This document shows positions 1-7,876 of a DNA stretch of 64,000 nt, in pieces. The position numbers were made by a program, and so were the translations under genes. How positions within the stretch are numbered: position 1 is the first letter of the stretch; every line of letters begins with the position of its first letter. This stretch comes from Pseudomonadales bacterium (GTDB lineage: Bacteria; Pseudomonadota; Gammaproteobacteria; Pseudomonadales; IMCC2047), in the NCBI GenBank assembly GCA_024234615.1, contig JACKNY010000001.1:1454501-1518500 (forward strand). The letters are read 5' to 3'. The notes beneath the pieces are model-generated. The model searched no databases, was not told the origin of the DNA, and saw nothing but the letters and a program-made list of their open reading frames with translations.

Positions 1-1
1 A

Positions 2-976
2 GTGAATATGATCGTTTCTTTAGAAGAGTTGCTTTCTGGATTTATTCCCCAATTTTATCTGACTCAGGGTTCTCTTCATCCGATACCTAAAGAAATTATT
101 CTCAATGAATCGCTCCAACAGCAACAACTTATCGCTGAAGCGTTGACGCTCCATTCAGGACAGCAGGTGAAAATCACTAACAATGTGCGAGGCGCGCGCG
201 CGCACTGGCTGAAGTTAGCGATGGCAAATGCTGATCAAAATTTGCTTGGTCATCATGCCGGAAAATTAGATTATCAAGGTCGCTTGCAGGCTTTACAGGA
301 AGCACTGAATTTAGATTGTTTGCCACAGAGAATGGAGTGTTTTGATATCAGCCATACATCGGGAGAGTCAACTGTTGCTTCCTGTGTGGTGTTTGATCGG
401 AAGGGCCCGCTCAGTAGCGACTATCGACGCTTTAATATTGAAAATGTTAACGCCGGGGATGACTACGCGGCAATGACTCAAGCCATTAAGCGTCGCTTTG
501 AACGCTTAAAAAGGGGAGAGGGGAAGCTACCCGATATTTTATTTATTGATGGTGGTAAAGGGCAATTACGCATGGCAGAAGATGTCTTAATTGATTTGAA
601 AATCGAAGGCGTCATGATAGTCGGAGTAGCGAAGGGTTCCGCGCGAAAGCCTGGCTTGGAATCTCTATTTGTCGCGGGTCGCGGTGACGAAATTGTACTG
701 CCGAACGATTCGGCTGCCTTGCATTTAATACAGCATATTCGCGATGAAGCACACCGTTTTGCGATTAGTAGTCATCGCCAAAGCCGTGGGAAAAAGCGTT
801 CCACTTCGATGCTTGAACGGATCCCCGGCGTAGGCCCAAAACGGCGGCGAGAATTATTACGCTTTTTTGGTGGGCTCCAGGAAATCATGCGCGCAAGTAC
901 AGAAGAAATCGCGCGCGTCCCGACTATTAGCAAAGCCATGGCGGAAGAAATTTATACCAGTTTGCATAGTGACTAG
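2..976 (+). CDS. uvrC: UvrABC excinuclease subunit C, C-terminal part (5' end outside window)
   Basis: This is the C-terminal half of the nucleotide-excision-repair nuclease that makes both incisions around a lesion after UvrB loading. The reading frame is open to the left edge, and the 324 visible residues match roughly the second half of a protein normally near 610 residues. The RNase H-like nuclease domain shows its acidic residues in CFDISH (Asp about 115) and LFIDGGKGQ (Asp about 183), with the conserved histidine in DEAHRF (about 251). A tandem helix-hairpin-helix DNA-binding domain (RIPGVGPKRRRELL) closes the protein. The missing 5' part should hold the GIY-YIG and UVR domains. pgsA follows on the same strand after 96 bases, the usual gammaproteobacterial order. 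Confidence 0.97.
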   Translation: MNMIVSLEELLSGFIPQFYLTQGSLHPIPKEIILNESLQQQQLIAEALTLHSGQQVKITNNVRGARAHWLKLAMANADQNLLGHHAGKLDYQGRLQALQEALNLDCLPQRMECFDISHTSGESTVASCVVFDRKGPLSSDYRRFNIENVNAGDDYAAMTQAIKRRFERLKRGEGKLPDILFIDGGKGQLRMAEDVLIDLKIEGVMIVGVAKGSARKPGLESLFVAGRGDEIVLPNDSAALHLIQHIRDEAHRFAISSHRQSRGKKRSTSMLERIPGVGPKRRRELLRFFGGLQEIMRASTEEIARVPTISKAMAEEIYTSLHSD

Positions 977-1072
977 AATATAGCTGAAGAAGGCAGCTAA
1001 AGGCTCGAATAATCATGAGCTATCCAGTATCATGATGCACTTTTTGTTATTGCTAGTTTTGGTTAAGCCTGT

Positions 1073-1621
1073 ATGAGTATTCCTAATATCATCACCAGTC
1101 TAAGGGTTATCCTCATTCCCGTTTTGGTGTTGATTTTTTATCTGCCCTTCGAATGGCGACACTTGGCGGCAGCTCTAGTTTTTATCATAGCGGGTATATC
1201 TGATTGGTTGGATGGATATATTGCCCGTAAGTGGGACCAACATACTGAGTTCGGTGCCTTTTTTGACCCTGTCGCAGATAAGCTAATCGTGGCGGTTGCA
1301 CTGATCCTGTTGATTGAAGAACATGCATCGATTTGGTTAACCATTCCCGCAATGGTGATTATTGGCCGCGAAATTGTGATCTCTGCGTTGCGCGAGTGGA
1401 TGGCGGAACTGGGTAAACGCACGAGTGTTGCGGTATCCTTTGTCGGCAAACTGAAGACCACCTTGCAAATGGCCGCTATTATTGTTTTGTTGCTGGATGA
1501 CCCGAATTCATTAGTCGCCAAGCTTGGCTTAGTATTACTTTACTTGGCGGTCGTTTTGACACTTTGGTCGATGTTTGTCTATCTGCGGGCCGCCTGGGGT
1601 GATCTGACCAAAGATATTTAA
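1073..1621 (+). CDS. pgsA: CDP-diacylglycerol-glycerol-3-phosphate 3-phosphatidyltransferase
   Basis: Inner-membrane enzyme that transfers the phosphatidyl group from CDP-diacylglycerol to glycerol-3-phosphate, the committed step to phosphatidylglycerol and cardiolipin. The 182 residues are hydrophobic with several membrane segments. The complete CDP-alcohol phosphotransferase motif D-x2-D-G-x2-A-R-x8-G-x3-D-x3-D is visible (DWLDGYIAR followed by GAFFDPVAD). Length and the position after uvrC match the essential housekeeping pgsA. In many relatives a tRNA cluster follows pgsA; none is seen here. A second family member lies at 24464-25108, so this copy is the likelier orthologue by synteny. 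Confidence 0.96.
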   Translation: MSIPNIITSLRVILIPVLVLIFYLPFEWRHLAAALVFIIAGISDWLDGYIARKWDQHTEFGAFFDPVADKLIVAVALILLIEEHASIWLTIPAMVIIGREIVISALREWMAELGKRTSVAVSFVGKLKTTLQMAAIIVLLLDDPNSLVAKLGLVLLYLAVVLTLWSMFVYLRAAWGDLTKDI

Positions 1622-1623
1622 GC

Positions 1624-1633
1624 AGAGGCCTCT
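1624..1633. repeat. 10-bp perfect palindrome between convergent genes
   Basis: AGAGGCCTCT lies in the 16 bases between the pgsA stop and the stop of the converging small gene. It has no loop and no T-run, so it is at best a weak transcription-end element and may be chance. Confidence 0.2.
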
Positions 1634-1637
1634 ATAA

Positions 1638-1898
1638 TTACTCTATGACGCGCCGGCAACCCGCTTTTACACAACTATTTTCTGGTTCGGAAAGATAATT
1701 AAATATCGCCGTATCGCACTCGTTGCTATTCTCATAGCGTTGCTCAAATACCAATTCGGTAGGTTCCTTACAATAGCTTTCATAATATATTTTCGTTCGA
1801 GTTGTCCAGACATAAGCGCCTGTCGCAAAAGTCGCTACGGCGAGAACAATAGTTGAGTAACGGGAAATACGTTTGTAGCCTTTAATAAAACGGTTCAT
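1638..1898 (-). CDS. small membrane-anchored hypothetical protein
   Basis: I do not recognise this 86-residue protein. A basic N-terminus (KGYKRISR) precedes one hydrophobic segment (about residues 16-30), so it is probably a signal anchor with the remainder in the periplasm. The soluble part has four cysteines (SYCKE, NECD, NSCVKAGC), which would suit disulfide bonds. A GGGAAAA stretch upstream of the ATG may be its ribosome site. It stands alone between convergent pgsA and the AraC-type gene, which is on the same strand upstream but separated by 45 bases. Coding is likely but not proven. Confidence 0.55.
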   Translation of the reverse strand: MNRFIKGYKRISRYSTIVLAVATFATGAYVWTTRTKIYYESYCKEPTELVFEQRYENSNECDTAIFNYLSEPENSCVKAGCRRVIE

Positions 1899-1943
1899 GT
1901 ACGAATAGATTTTCCCGTCAATAGGGAGAAAGGTTAAATGGGT

Positions 1944-2936
1944 TTAGGGGCGAGTCACGCTAAACAGCTTTGCACGAACGAGCTTGCGGTATTCCCGCGG
2001 CGACAATGATACACGTTGTTTGAATAACGATGCAAAGTATCCAGGGTCATTAAAGCCAACTTTCACGCTAATTTCTGCAATATCTAGGTTGCTTTCCCGT
2101 AATAGATCTTTTGCTGTGCCAATCCGGATTTTTTGCAGATACGCTATTGGCGTATTGCCCGTAGCCAGCTTAAAGCGTCGATTGAACGTCCTTAGGCTCA
2201 TATCAAACTGGTCAGCAACTGTCTGTAGTTTAAATTCATTGGGGTAGTTTCTAAGCATCCATTGTTGTGCCTGAATGATAGCCTCGTCGTGATGTACCGA
2301 CTGCTCATCAAAAGAATAAAATATGCTCTCATAGGATTGCTTAATTTCGTGAGCAAAATGCCGTTCGATTTGTCGGGCAACATCCTGGCAGTAAAACTGT
2401 TCAATGAAATGAATCATGAGATTAGTAATAGAGTTGATACGTCCAGCGCAGAATAGGTTGTCTGTGCTGGTGATAAACCTTTTCGTCTCCAACTTTACTT
2501 TCGGATAGTTCTTTTTAAATTGTTTGAAATAATACCAATGCGTCGTCGCTGGTTTATTATCTAACAGCCCCGTTTCCGCCAGGAAACAACAACCGGTGCC
2601 GGTAGCACAAATCAGTGCGCCATTCTCATGCTGAGCCTTAATCCACTCGATAATAAAGGGGTAGCGACGAATCACGGGTTTTGGGTTGCCCCATAGTGCT
2701 GGGATCATTACCAAATCGGTTTTTTGTATCGCATCCAGCTTTTTGTGAGGTCTTATTTCAATTCCTCCGGTTATCTCAATGGGGTTACCGTCGATACTGG
2801 CGATTTCGATTTCTAGTTTCGTATGAATTGGACTTTGCATGCGCATGATTGTATCGGCTGCATTCAACATTTCTACGGGTAAAGTGATGCTGGTCCCAAG
2901 CGCACGCGGGATAGCAAGTACGGTAACATGTCTCAT
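1944..2936 (-). CDS. GlxA-family AraC-type transcriptional regulator
   Basis: Predicted cytoplasmic transcription factor of 330 residues. The N-terminal two-thirds (about 1-190) is a DJ-1/PfpI (class I glutamine amidotransferase-like) domain, with the nucleophile-elbow region at ALICATGTGCCFLAE. The C-terminus (about 225-320) is a double helix-turn-helix AraC domain with the signatures LQTVADQFDMSLRTFNRRFK and VGFNDPGYFASLFKQ. Such proteins usually sense small nitrogenous or acyl metabolites, but the ligand is not deducible. It is divergent from fabY with 170 bases between them, so control of fabY or of itself is a reasonable inference only. The gene name glxA is not justified. Confidence 0.85.
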   Translation of the reverse strand: MRHVTVLAIPRALGTSITLPVEMLNAADTIMRMQSPIHTKLEIEIASIDGNPIEITGGIEIRPHKKLDAIQKTDLVMIPALWGNPKPVIRRYPFIIEWIKAQHENGALICATGTGCCFLAETGLLDNKPATTHWYYFKQFKKNYPKVKLETKRFITSTDNLFCAGRINSITNLMIHFIEQFYCQDVARQIERHFAHEIKQSYESIFYSFDEQSVHHDEAIIQAQQWMLRNYPNEFKLQTVADQFDMSLRTFNRRFKLATGNTPIAYLQKIRIGTAKDLLRESNLDIAEISVKVGFNDPGYFASLFKQRVSLSPREYRKLVRAKLFSVTRP

Positions 2937-3106
2937 TGGTCACTTATTTGCTTGTTTTGGCTAAAAAATCAATATAAATGGCTAATATACTCTAATTGTG
3001 TCAAGGTTAAAACGGTAACATTTGCCATACTTATGTACGCCAAGAGCAGTTGGAGACATCTACTTTAGGTAGTCCGTCATCGCTTAAAAGTCATTAGGGG
3101 AACATT
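2937..3106. promoter_or_regulatory. divergent regulator/fabY promoter region
   Basis: This AT-rich 170-base spacer separates two divergent genes and must hold both promoters and the fabY ribosome site. That site, AGGGGA at 3096-3101, sits six bases before the TTG start. I see no convincing paired -35/-10 hexamers and no clear long inverted repeat that could be named as an AraC operator. Confidence 0.35.
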
Positions 3107-5017
3107 TTGTCTTCATTACCGGTTATTGTTGGATTTGGCGGGATTAATCCCGCTGGCAGGTCATCCTTTCACCATTCCTATCGGCGTATGGTCGTCGATG
3201 TGTTGGATACGGTGAGTGCAAGGGAAACCTATACTGACCTGTCAATGTTAATGAATTTATTGGTCTACAAGAATGGTATTTATAGCACCGCAGACGGCGA
3301 ATCTTTAGACTTGTCAGATTGGCTCACATCGAATAAACAACAGCTTAATCTAAAAACGCTGGTTCGAAAGCTAGAAAATAATCTGTTTGACCCTTACGCC
3401 ATACCGAAACACCTTTTGTCAAGAATGTCTCCGGTGGCAGGAGAGCCGATGAGTTTTATCGTGAGTTCTCGACATCTGCCAGAAAGTATTCCTGAAAACT
3501 GGTCAGTGCAAACGCTCGCGGATGACTCAAGTAAGGTTAAAGTATTTATAACCGGTGATTTAATCGCGCTGCTGCCTGATGTGCGTGAATCATTGGTCAA
3601 ATCCGCAGGACAATTGCCTAGTGGGTTTAGGCCGGGCCAACTTTATCCCTCGCGCAATCATCCTCGTGGCTTACAAATGACGGTGTATGCCGCATCTGAT
3701 GCTATCAAGTCCATAGGGATTGATTGGCAAGAGGTGATGTCGCATGTCTCTCCTGATCAAATTGGGGTCTATTCCAGCGCGGCAATGAGTCAACTTGATC
3801 AAAATGGCACAGGCGGTATGCTACAAGCCAGTCTGCTTGGTAAGCGCGTCACCTCTAAACAGTGCCCACTAGGTTTTGCAGAAATGCCTGCTGATTTTGT
3901 TAATGCCTATATTATTGGTAGTGTGGGCGGAACTGGAGCCAATATTGGCGCTTGCGCCACTTTTCTCTATAACCTAAAACAGGGTATGGAAGATATTCGA
4001 AATGGCCACAAGCGTGTAGTCATTGTTGGTGCCAGTGAAGCACCGATCACACCGGAAGTGATAGAGGGTTATCGGACGATGGGCGCTTTGGCTCAGGATG
4101 ACGAATTATTAGCGTTAGAGGCTGGTTCAGTGGCTCCTGATTTTAGAAGAGCCTGCCGGCCTTTTTCTAATAATTGCGGCTTTACCCTTGCGGAGGCGGC
4201 GCACTATGTAGTGCTTTTCGATGATACTTTAGCACTAGAATTAGGTGCGACTATCTACGGCGGAGTTGGCGATGTGTTTGTCAATGCCGATGGCTTTAAG
4301 AAATCGATTTCGAGTCCGGGTGTGGGAAACTATGTGACGATGGCGAAAGCTGTGGCGGCGACACGTGCGATTCTTGGAGAGCAAGCACTTCGTAATACCT
4401 ATGTACAAGCACATGGCACCAGCACACCACAAAATAGGGTTACGGAATCGCGTATTCTCAATGAAGTGAGTAAAACTTTTGGACTTGAGAAATGGCCGGT
4501 AGCGGCGATAAAGAGCTATGTTGGGCATTCCATCGGTGCCGCAGCGGCAGATCAGCTCGTTGCCAGTTTAGGGGTATGGCGTTACGGCCATATTCCCGGT
4601 ATCAAAACCATAGATCATCTTGCGGAAGACGTAGAGGCCAGTCATCTAAATATTCTGATGGATCATCTTGAGGTTGGTAGAGAAGGGATGAATGCTGCCA
4701 TCATCAACTCCAAGGGCTTTGGTGGCAACAATGCTTCAGCAAGTATTCTCGCGCCGCATTGTGTGCGTGCGATGTTAGAAAAAAAACATGGTGCGAATAA
4801 GTTAGCATCCTATACCAAAGCGAATGAGCAAGTAGTTGAGCAAGCAAACGCTTATGATCAAGCCTGTTTAACTGGGCAGGCATTGCCTATTTATTATTTC
4901 GGCGAGAATGTTAAACAGGATGAGGATATCTCTTTAAGCCAGCGGGAGATACGTATTCAAGGTTATCAAAATGCCATCAATCTGGATTTGACAAACCCTT
5001 ATTCTGATATGTGCTAG
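3107..5017 (+). CDS. fabY: FabY-type beta-ketoacyl-ACP synthase
   Basis: Large ketoacyl synthase of 636 residues, matching the length of Pseudomonas FabY (about 634), which starts fatty-acid synthesis by condensing acetyl-CoA with malonyl-ACP in place of FabH. The N-terminal 200 residues are an extension absent from FabB/FabF. The thiolase-fold core follows with a complete Cys-His-His triad: Cys283 in GACATFLYN, His436 in QAHGTSTPQN and His474 in SYVGHSIGAAAADQ. Translation appears to start at TTG, supported by AGGGGA a few bases upstream. It is the only gene in its transcript here and faces a divergent GlxA/AraC regulator. A secondary-metabolism KS is less likely, because no acyltransferase or ACP domain is present. 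Confidence 0.87.
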   Translation: MSSLPVIVGFGGINPAGRSSFHHSYRRMVVDVLDTVSARETYTDLSMLMNLLVYKNGIYSTADGESLDLSDWLTSNKQQLNLKTLVRKLENNLFDPYAIPKHLLSRMSPVAGEPMSFIVSSRHLPESIPENWSVQTLADDSSKVKVFITGDLIALLPDVRESLVKSAGQLPSGFRPGQLYPSRNHPRGLQMTVYAASDAIKSIGIDWQEVMSHVSPDQIGVYSSAAMSQLDQNGTGGMLQASLLGKRVTSKQCPLGFAEMPADFVNAYIIGSVGGTGANIGACATFLYNLKQGMEDIRNGHKRVVIVGASEAPITPEVIEGYRTMGALAQDDELLALEAGSVAPDFRRACRPFSNNCGFTLAEAAHYVVLFDDTLALELGATIYGGVGDVFVNADGFKKSISSPGVGNYVTMAKAVAATRAILGEQALRNTYVQAHGTSTPQNRVTESRILNEVSKTFGLEKWPVAAIKSYVGHSIGAAAADQLVASLGVWRYGHIPGIKTIDHLAEDVEASHLNILMDHLEVGREGMNAAIINSKGFGGNNASASILAPHCVRAMLEKKHGANKLASYTKANEQVVEQANAYDQACLTGQALPIYYFGENVKQDEDISLSQREIRIQGYQNAINLDLTNPYSDMC

Positions 5018-5026
5018 TGGGCTGGC

Positions 5027-5043
5027 AGCTTGCTATGCAAGCT
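5027..5043. terminator. hairpin at convergent fabY / DUF3806-like gene ends
   Basis: AGCTTGC-TAT-GCAAGCT forms a perfect 7-bp stem with a three-base loop. It lies directly after fabY, and its right arm overlaps the stop codon of the converging gene. No T-run follows on either strand, so a factor-independent terminator is only possible; it could equally protect 3' ends. Confidence 0.35.
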
Positions 5044-5569
5044 AGTAGGTGTATTTTGGTTTTGGTAGCTGTCGATATTTACTGCGTTCATAGATTAGCG
5101 CTTTCACACCTTTTTCGGTGTCGTCGTAAAGTGCTTGTACGCTGATGGGGGTTCCTGATTTGATCCGACGAGAAATCATCGTGACCGGGAAAAATAAATT
5201 CTGGGTATTTTCAAACTGTAATGCTCGGCTATGGCCATAACGATCCTCGACTTTCACCCATCTCAGGCCTAAATTTCGAGCCATAATATCTCCTAGTACT
5301 ACACCCAGCGCCTGTAGATCAAACTTCTCACTTTCGGGGATTAACTGTCGATCAATAATCTTTTGCAGGTAATATATTTCCGAAAGCGAACCTTCGAGTC
5401 GTACGTAGCCGAAGCTATCTCGAATTATATTTGCCACGACAGTACGCTGGCGCTCTAACCTAGACTCTTCCTCGGCAGTTAAACTGGAGATTTGTGGTGG
5501 CTGTACTGATTGCGATGGCGCTGATAACAGTAACGAAACCACGGCAATAAAAATGGGTAAGTATTTCAC
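5042..5569 (-). CDS. exported DUF3806-like protein
   Basis: Predicted periplasmic protein of unknown role, 175 residues from the chosen start. I chose GTG at 5569 because it gives a standard signal peptide (MKYLPIFIAVVSLLLSAPSQS) and has AGGGA nine bases upstream; an upstream in-frame ATG at 5680 would add 37 residues that do not look like a leader. The C-terminal half (GVVLGDIMARNLGLRWVKVED, then FFPVTMISRRI) resembles the DUF3806 domain by recollection. There is no catalytic motif that I recognise. The gene converges on fabY, ending 25 bases after it. Confidence 0.65.
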   Translation of the reverse strand: MKYLPIFIAVVSLLLSAPSQSVQPPQISSLTAEEESRLERQRTVVANIIRDSFGYVRLEGSLSEIYYLQKIIDRQLIPESEKFDLQALGVVLGDIMARNLGLRWVKVEDRYGHSRALQFENTQNLFFPVTMISRRIKSGTPISVQALYDDTEKGVKALIYERSKYRQLPKPKYTY

Positions 5570-5979
5570 AGATATTTTTCCCTGAGTCACGGACAACAAT
5601 TTAGACCGAATATAGAATGAATTGTTCGCACCAAGATATAAGGTTGAATAGGTCGATCTAAAATGTAACCTAGGGCGCAAACTTAGGGGGATTATTTCAG
5701 GCTGTCAATAACCTTATTGTAGGCTCTGCTCTAGTTTGGGGGAAAGGAGTTGACTAAAAATGCTGGGAATTAAAGGGGTTAACGAATCTAATTAAGACAT
5801 TTTTTTAATAAGCTAAGCTAGCTATTTGAGGCTAAACAGATATGATTCGGTTTATTGACGCGTTGACAAGCGTCAAGGTATTGGCGATTTATGCACAAGA
5901 GTTATAATTTTGCACTGCACATTAAAAAAATAGTCAATATAACCCCCCAAAGCCTATTGACAAGTTGTAACGTACTGAA
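5570..5979. other. AT-rich intergenic region
   Basis: This 410-base stretch separates the leftward DUF3806-like gene from the rightward lipoprotein gene. It is AT-rich, with homopolymer runs near 5800 and 5930 and short overlapping AAGCTA/GCTAGC repeats around 5811-5824. It carries one strong dyad, listed separately at 5855-5876. I see no convincing gene in it. Confidence 0.5.
5855..5876. promoter_or_regulatory. inverted repeat with an internal FNR/FixK-like dyad
   Basis: TTGACGC (5855-5861) and GCGTCAA (5870-5876) form a perfect 7-bp inverted repeat around eight bases. Nested inside is TTGAC-N4-GTCAA (5863-5876), which has the TTGA-N6-TCAA spacing recognised by the CRP/FNR/FixK family. It lies about 104 bases before the lipoprotein gene's first ATG. 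This is an operator candidate; the cognate protein is unknown, although an Fnr homologue is encoded at 28.6-29.4 kb. Confidence 0.4.
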
Positions 5980-6714
5980 ATGAATAAAAAAAATATTTTT
6001 TGCTCAAAATTTAAGCAATTTGCTACCAACGCCAAGTATGGCGCTATTTTAGCTATTTACCCAAATTATATGCCCAGACTTATCCACAGAAAATGTGGAA
6101 AAAATATCTTCAAAATTTCACTCCTGCCGACGATATTCTGTGTGTTGATGAGCTGTGCAAGTCAGCCGCCAAAGGAGGTGGATAATCTTTGTAAAATTTT
6201 TAAAGAAAAGCGGCATTGGTATAAGGCAGCCAAGCATGCAGAGAAAAAATGGGGTGCGCCAATCCAGGTGCCGATGGCAATGATGTATCAGGAATCAAGT
6301 TTTGTTAGTAATGCCAAGCCACCGAAGAATTATATCTTGGGTGTTATTCCGTGGGGCCGTAAAAGTTCTGCGTTTGGTTACTCTCAGGCAAAAACAGGGA
6401 CCTGGGACGACTATGTTCGGGAAACGGGTAATCGTTGGGCAAACAGGGATAATTTCAGCGATGCTATCGATTTCATGGGGTGGTTCATCTATAAGACCCA
6501 TAAAGTGAATAAGGTTTCCAAATGGGATGCCCACGCGCAGTACCTAAACTATCATGAAGGTTGGGGTGGTTATCGTCGTGGCACCTATAAGAAGAAAACA
6601 TGGTTAGTCTCAGTGGCGGCGAAGGTGAATTCTCGCGCTAGCCGCTACGGCGCTCAATATAACTCATGCAAAAAGAAGTTGGATGCCGGCTGGTTGCGTC
6701 GGCTGTTTTCATGA
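5980..6714 (+). CDS. lipoprotein with SLT-type lytic transglycosylase domain
   Basis: Predicted outer-membrane-anchored murein hydrolase that cleaves MurNAc-GlcNAc bonds to 1,6-anhydro products. A hydrophobic stretch ends in a lipobox-like LMSC with Cys59. An SLT domain follows, with the likely catalytic Glu105 in MMYQESSFVS and downstream GYSQAKTGTWDDY and YLNYHEGWGGY elements. The start is uncertain: ATG at 5980 gives 244 residues with a long leader, whereas ATG at 6070 gives a more ordinary lipoprotein signal, and neither has a strong ribosome site. A YheU-family gene follows after 13 bases, suggesting one transcript. It belongs with small SLT lipoproteins such as MltE/MltC relatives rather than the large Slt at 48.5 kb. 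Confidence 0.8.
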   Translation: MNKKNIFCSKFKQFATNAKYGAILAIYPNYMPRLIHRKCGKNIFKISLLPTIFCVLMSCASQPPKEVDNLCKIFKEKRHWYKAAKHAEKKWGAPIQVPMAMMYQESSFVSNAKPPKNYILGVIPWGRKSSAFGYSQAKTGTWDDYVRETGNRWANRDNFSDAIDFMGWFIYKTHKVNKVSKWDAHAQYLNYHEGWGGYRRGTYKKKTWLVSVAAKVNSRASRYGAQYNSCKKKLDAGWLRRLFS

Positions 6715-6727
6715 CAGGACTTTTCTA

Positions 6728-6937
6728 ATGGAAATACCCTATCAAGCATTGAGTCCTGATACGTTAAATAACCTCATCCAAGAGTTAGTAACGCGCGATG
6801 GTACCGACTATGGCGATACCGAAGTGAGCCTGCAAGAAAAAGTGAGGCAAGTGAAGTTAAAGCTCGCTTCGGGAGAAGCGGTAATTCGCTATGATGAGAA
6901 GTTGGAAACCTGTGATATACAATTAAAAAATGACTAG
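6728..6937 (+). CDS. yheU: YheU family protein (UPF0270)
   Basis: Small cytoplasmic protein of 69 residues and unknown function. It aligns over its whole length with E. coli YheU as I recall it: start MEIPYQALSPDTLNNLI, the core RDGTDYGDTEVSLQEKV, then KLASGEAVIRYDE. The ATG at 6728 was chosen because it reproduces the family N-terminus; an upstream in-frame start would run back into the preceding gene. It sits 13 bases after the lipoprotein transglycosylase gene and just before the EamA transporter gene, so the three may be co-transcribed. Confidence 0.85.
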   Translation: MEIPYQALSPDTLNNLIQELVTRDGTDYGDTEVSLQEKVRQVKLKLASGEAVIRYDEKLETCDIQLKND

Positions 6938-6967
6938 GTATAAACCGCTAAATAGATATGGCCACCA

Positions 6968-7876
6968 ATGATAAATCGTCAGCTCAGAGGTATTTTATGG
7001 ATGCTGGCGGGAGTGTTCTTCATGGTTTGTCTGGACGCACTCGTCAAATGGCTGTCTGCACGATACAGCGTGTATCAGGTTCTTTTTATTCGTAATTCAG
7101 TTGCAATGGGCGTTGTTTTTATTCTGCTGGCGTTCCGTAATCAATTTGGTCAATTGAAAACCAGCCGGAAAGGTTGGCATTTCGTACGCTCTGTGCTTGC
7201 CTTTTTACTTAATTTTGGATTCTTTTATGCTCTCGCCAATCAACCATTAGCCAATGTGTTGGCGATTACCTTTATCGCGCCGAGCTTGGTTGCGTTACTT
7301 TCTATTTTATTTTTAGGAGAACGAGTTGATGCTTGGCGCTGGCTAGCTATATTGGTTGGCTTGGCGGGTGTTTGGGTAATATTGAGGCCTGGCTCGGAGG
7401 CCTTTCATCCAGCAGCGCTGGTGGTTTTCGTGTCGACTTTTCTCTATGCGGTAGTGGCAGTTTCTTCGCGGTTGCTTTCGGAAACTGAAAATAGTATTTC
7501 TTTAACTTTCTATATGCTGCCTGTTTCCATTGTTGCTTCGGGGGTTATGGCGCCACAGGTATGGGTCGGCCCGGATATATTCGATTGGACTTTGTTGGTT
7601 TGTTGTGGATTGTTTGGATTGGCAGGGTTTTGGGCGATTACACAAGCCTTTCGTTACGCTCCAGCATCCGTGGTTTCACCCTTCGAATATACTTCAATGA
7701 TATGGGCAATCTTATTAGGGTACTTTCTATGGTCAGAGGTGCCAGATAACTACACCCTCTATGGTGCAGGTATGGTTGTGCTCAGTTCGTTTTTAATGAC
7801 CGCTAGAGAACGTCGCGCTGAATCAAAGCAACTGCGCGAAGTCAGGTTAAAAACAACATTAGAAGAGTCTTCTTAG
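6968..7876 (+). CDS. EamA/DMT-family transporter
   Basis: Inner-membrane drug/metabolite transporter of 302 residues, with about ten hydrophobic segments forming two EamA repeats. The first repeat shows VKWLSARYSVYQVLFIRN and the second SVVSPFEYTSMIWAILLGY, both typical of this family. Substrate is not predictable; relatives export amino acids, nucleosides or carnitine-like solutes. Its 3' end overlaps the convergent mnmC end by four bases. A short stem AGAAG-AGT-CTTCT at 7861-7873 followed by a T-rich tract covers the stop and could end the transcript. Confidence 0.85.
   Translation: MINRQLRGILWMLAGVFFMVCLDALVKWLSARYSVYQVLFIRNSVAMGVVFILLAFRNQFGQLKTSRKGWHFVRSVLAFLLNFGFFYALANQPLANVLAITFIAPSLVALLSILFLGERVDAWRWLAILVGLAGVWVILRPGSEAFHPAALVVFVSTFLYAVVAVSSRLLSETENSISLTFYMLPVSIVASGVMAPQVWVGPDIFDWTLLVCCGLFGLAGFWAITQAFRYAPASVVSPFEYTSMIWAILLGYFLWSEVPDNYTLYGAGMVVLSSFLMTARERRAESKQLREVRLKTTLEESS
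7861..7873 (+). terminator. weak hairpin plus T-rich tract after the EamA gene
   Basis: AGAAG-AGT-CTTCT (5-bp stem) overlaps the end of the transporter gene, and TTTTATTTCGTTTT follows a few bases later. The stem is short, so this is only a possible factor-independent terminator. Confidence 0.3.

Noticed and set aside
1138..1521. 127-codon antisense frame
   Set aside because: It lies wholly within pgsA, whose active-site motif fixes the true frame.
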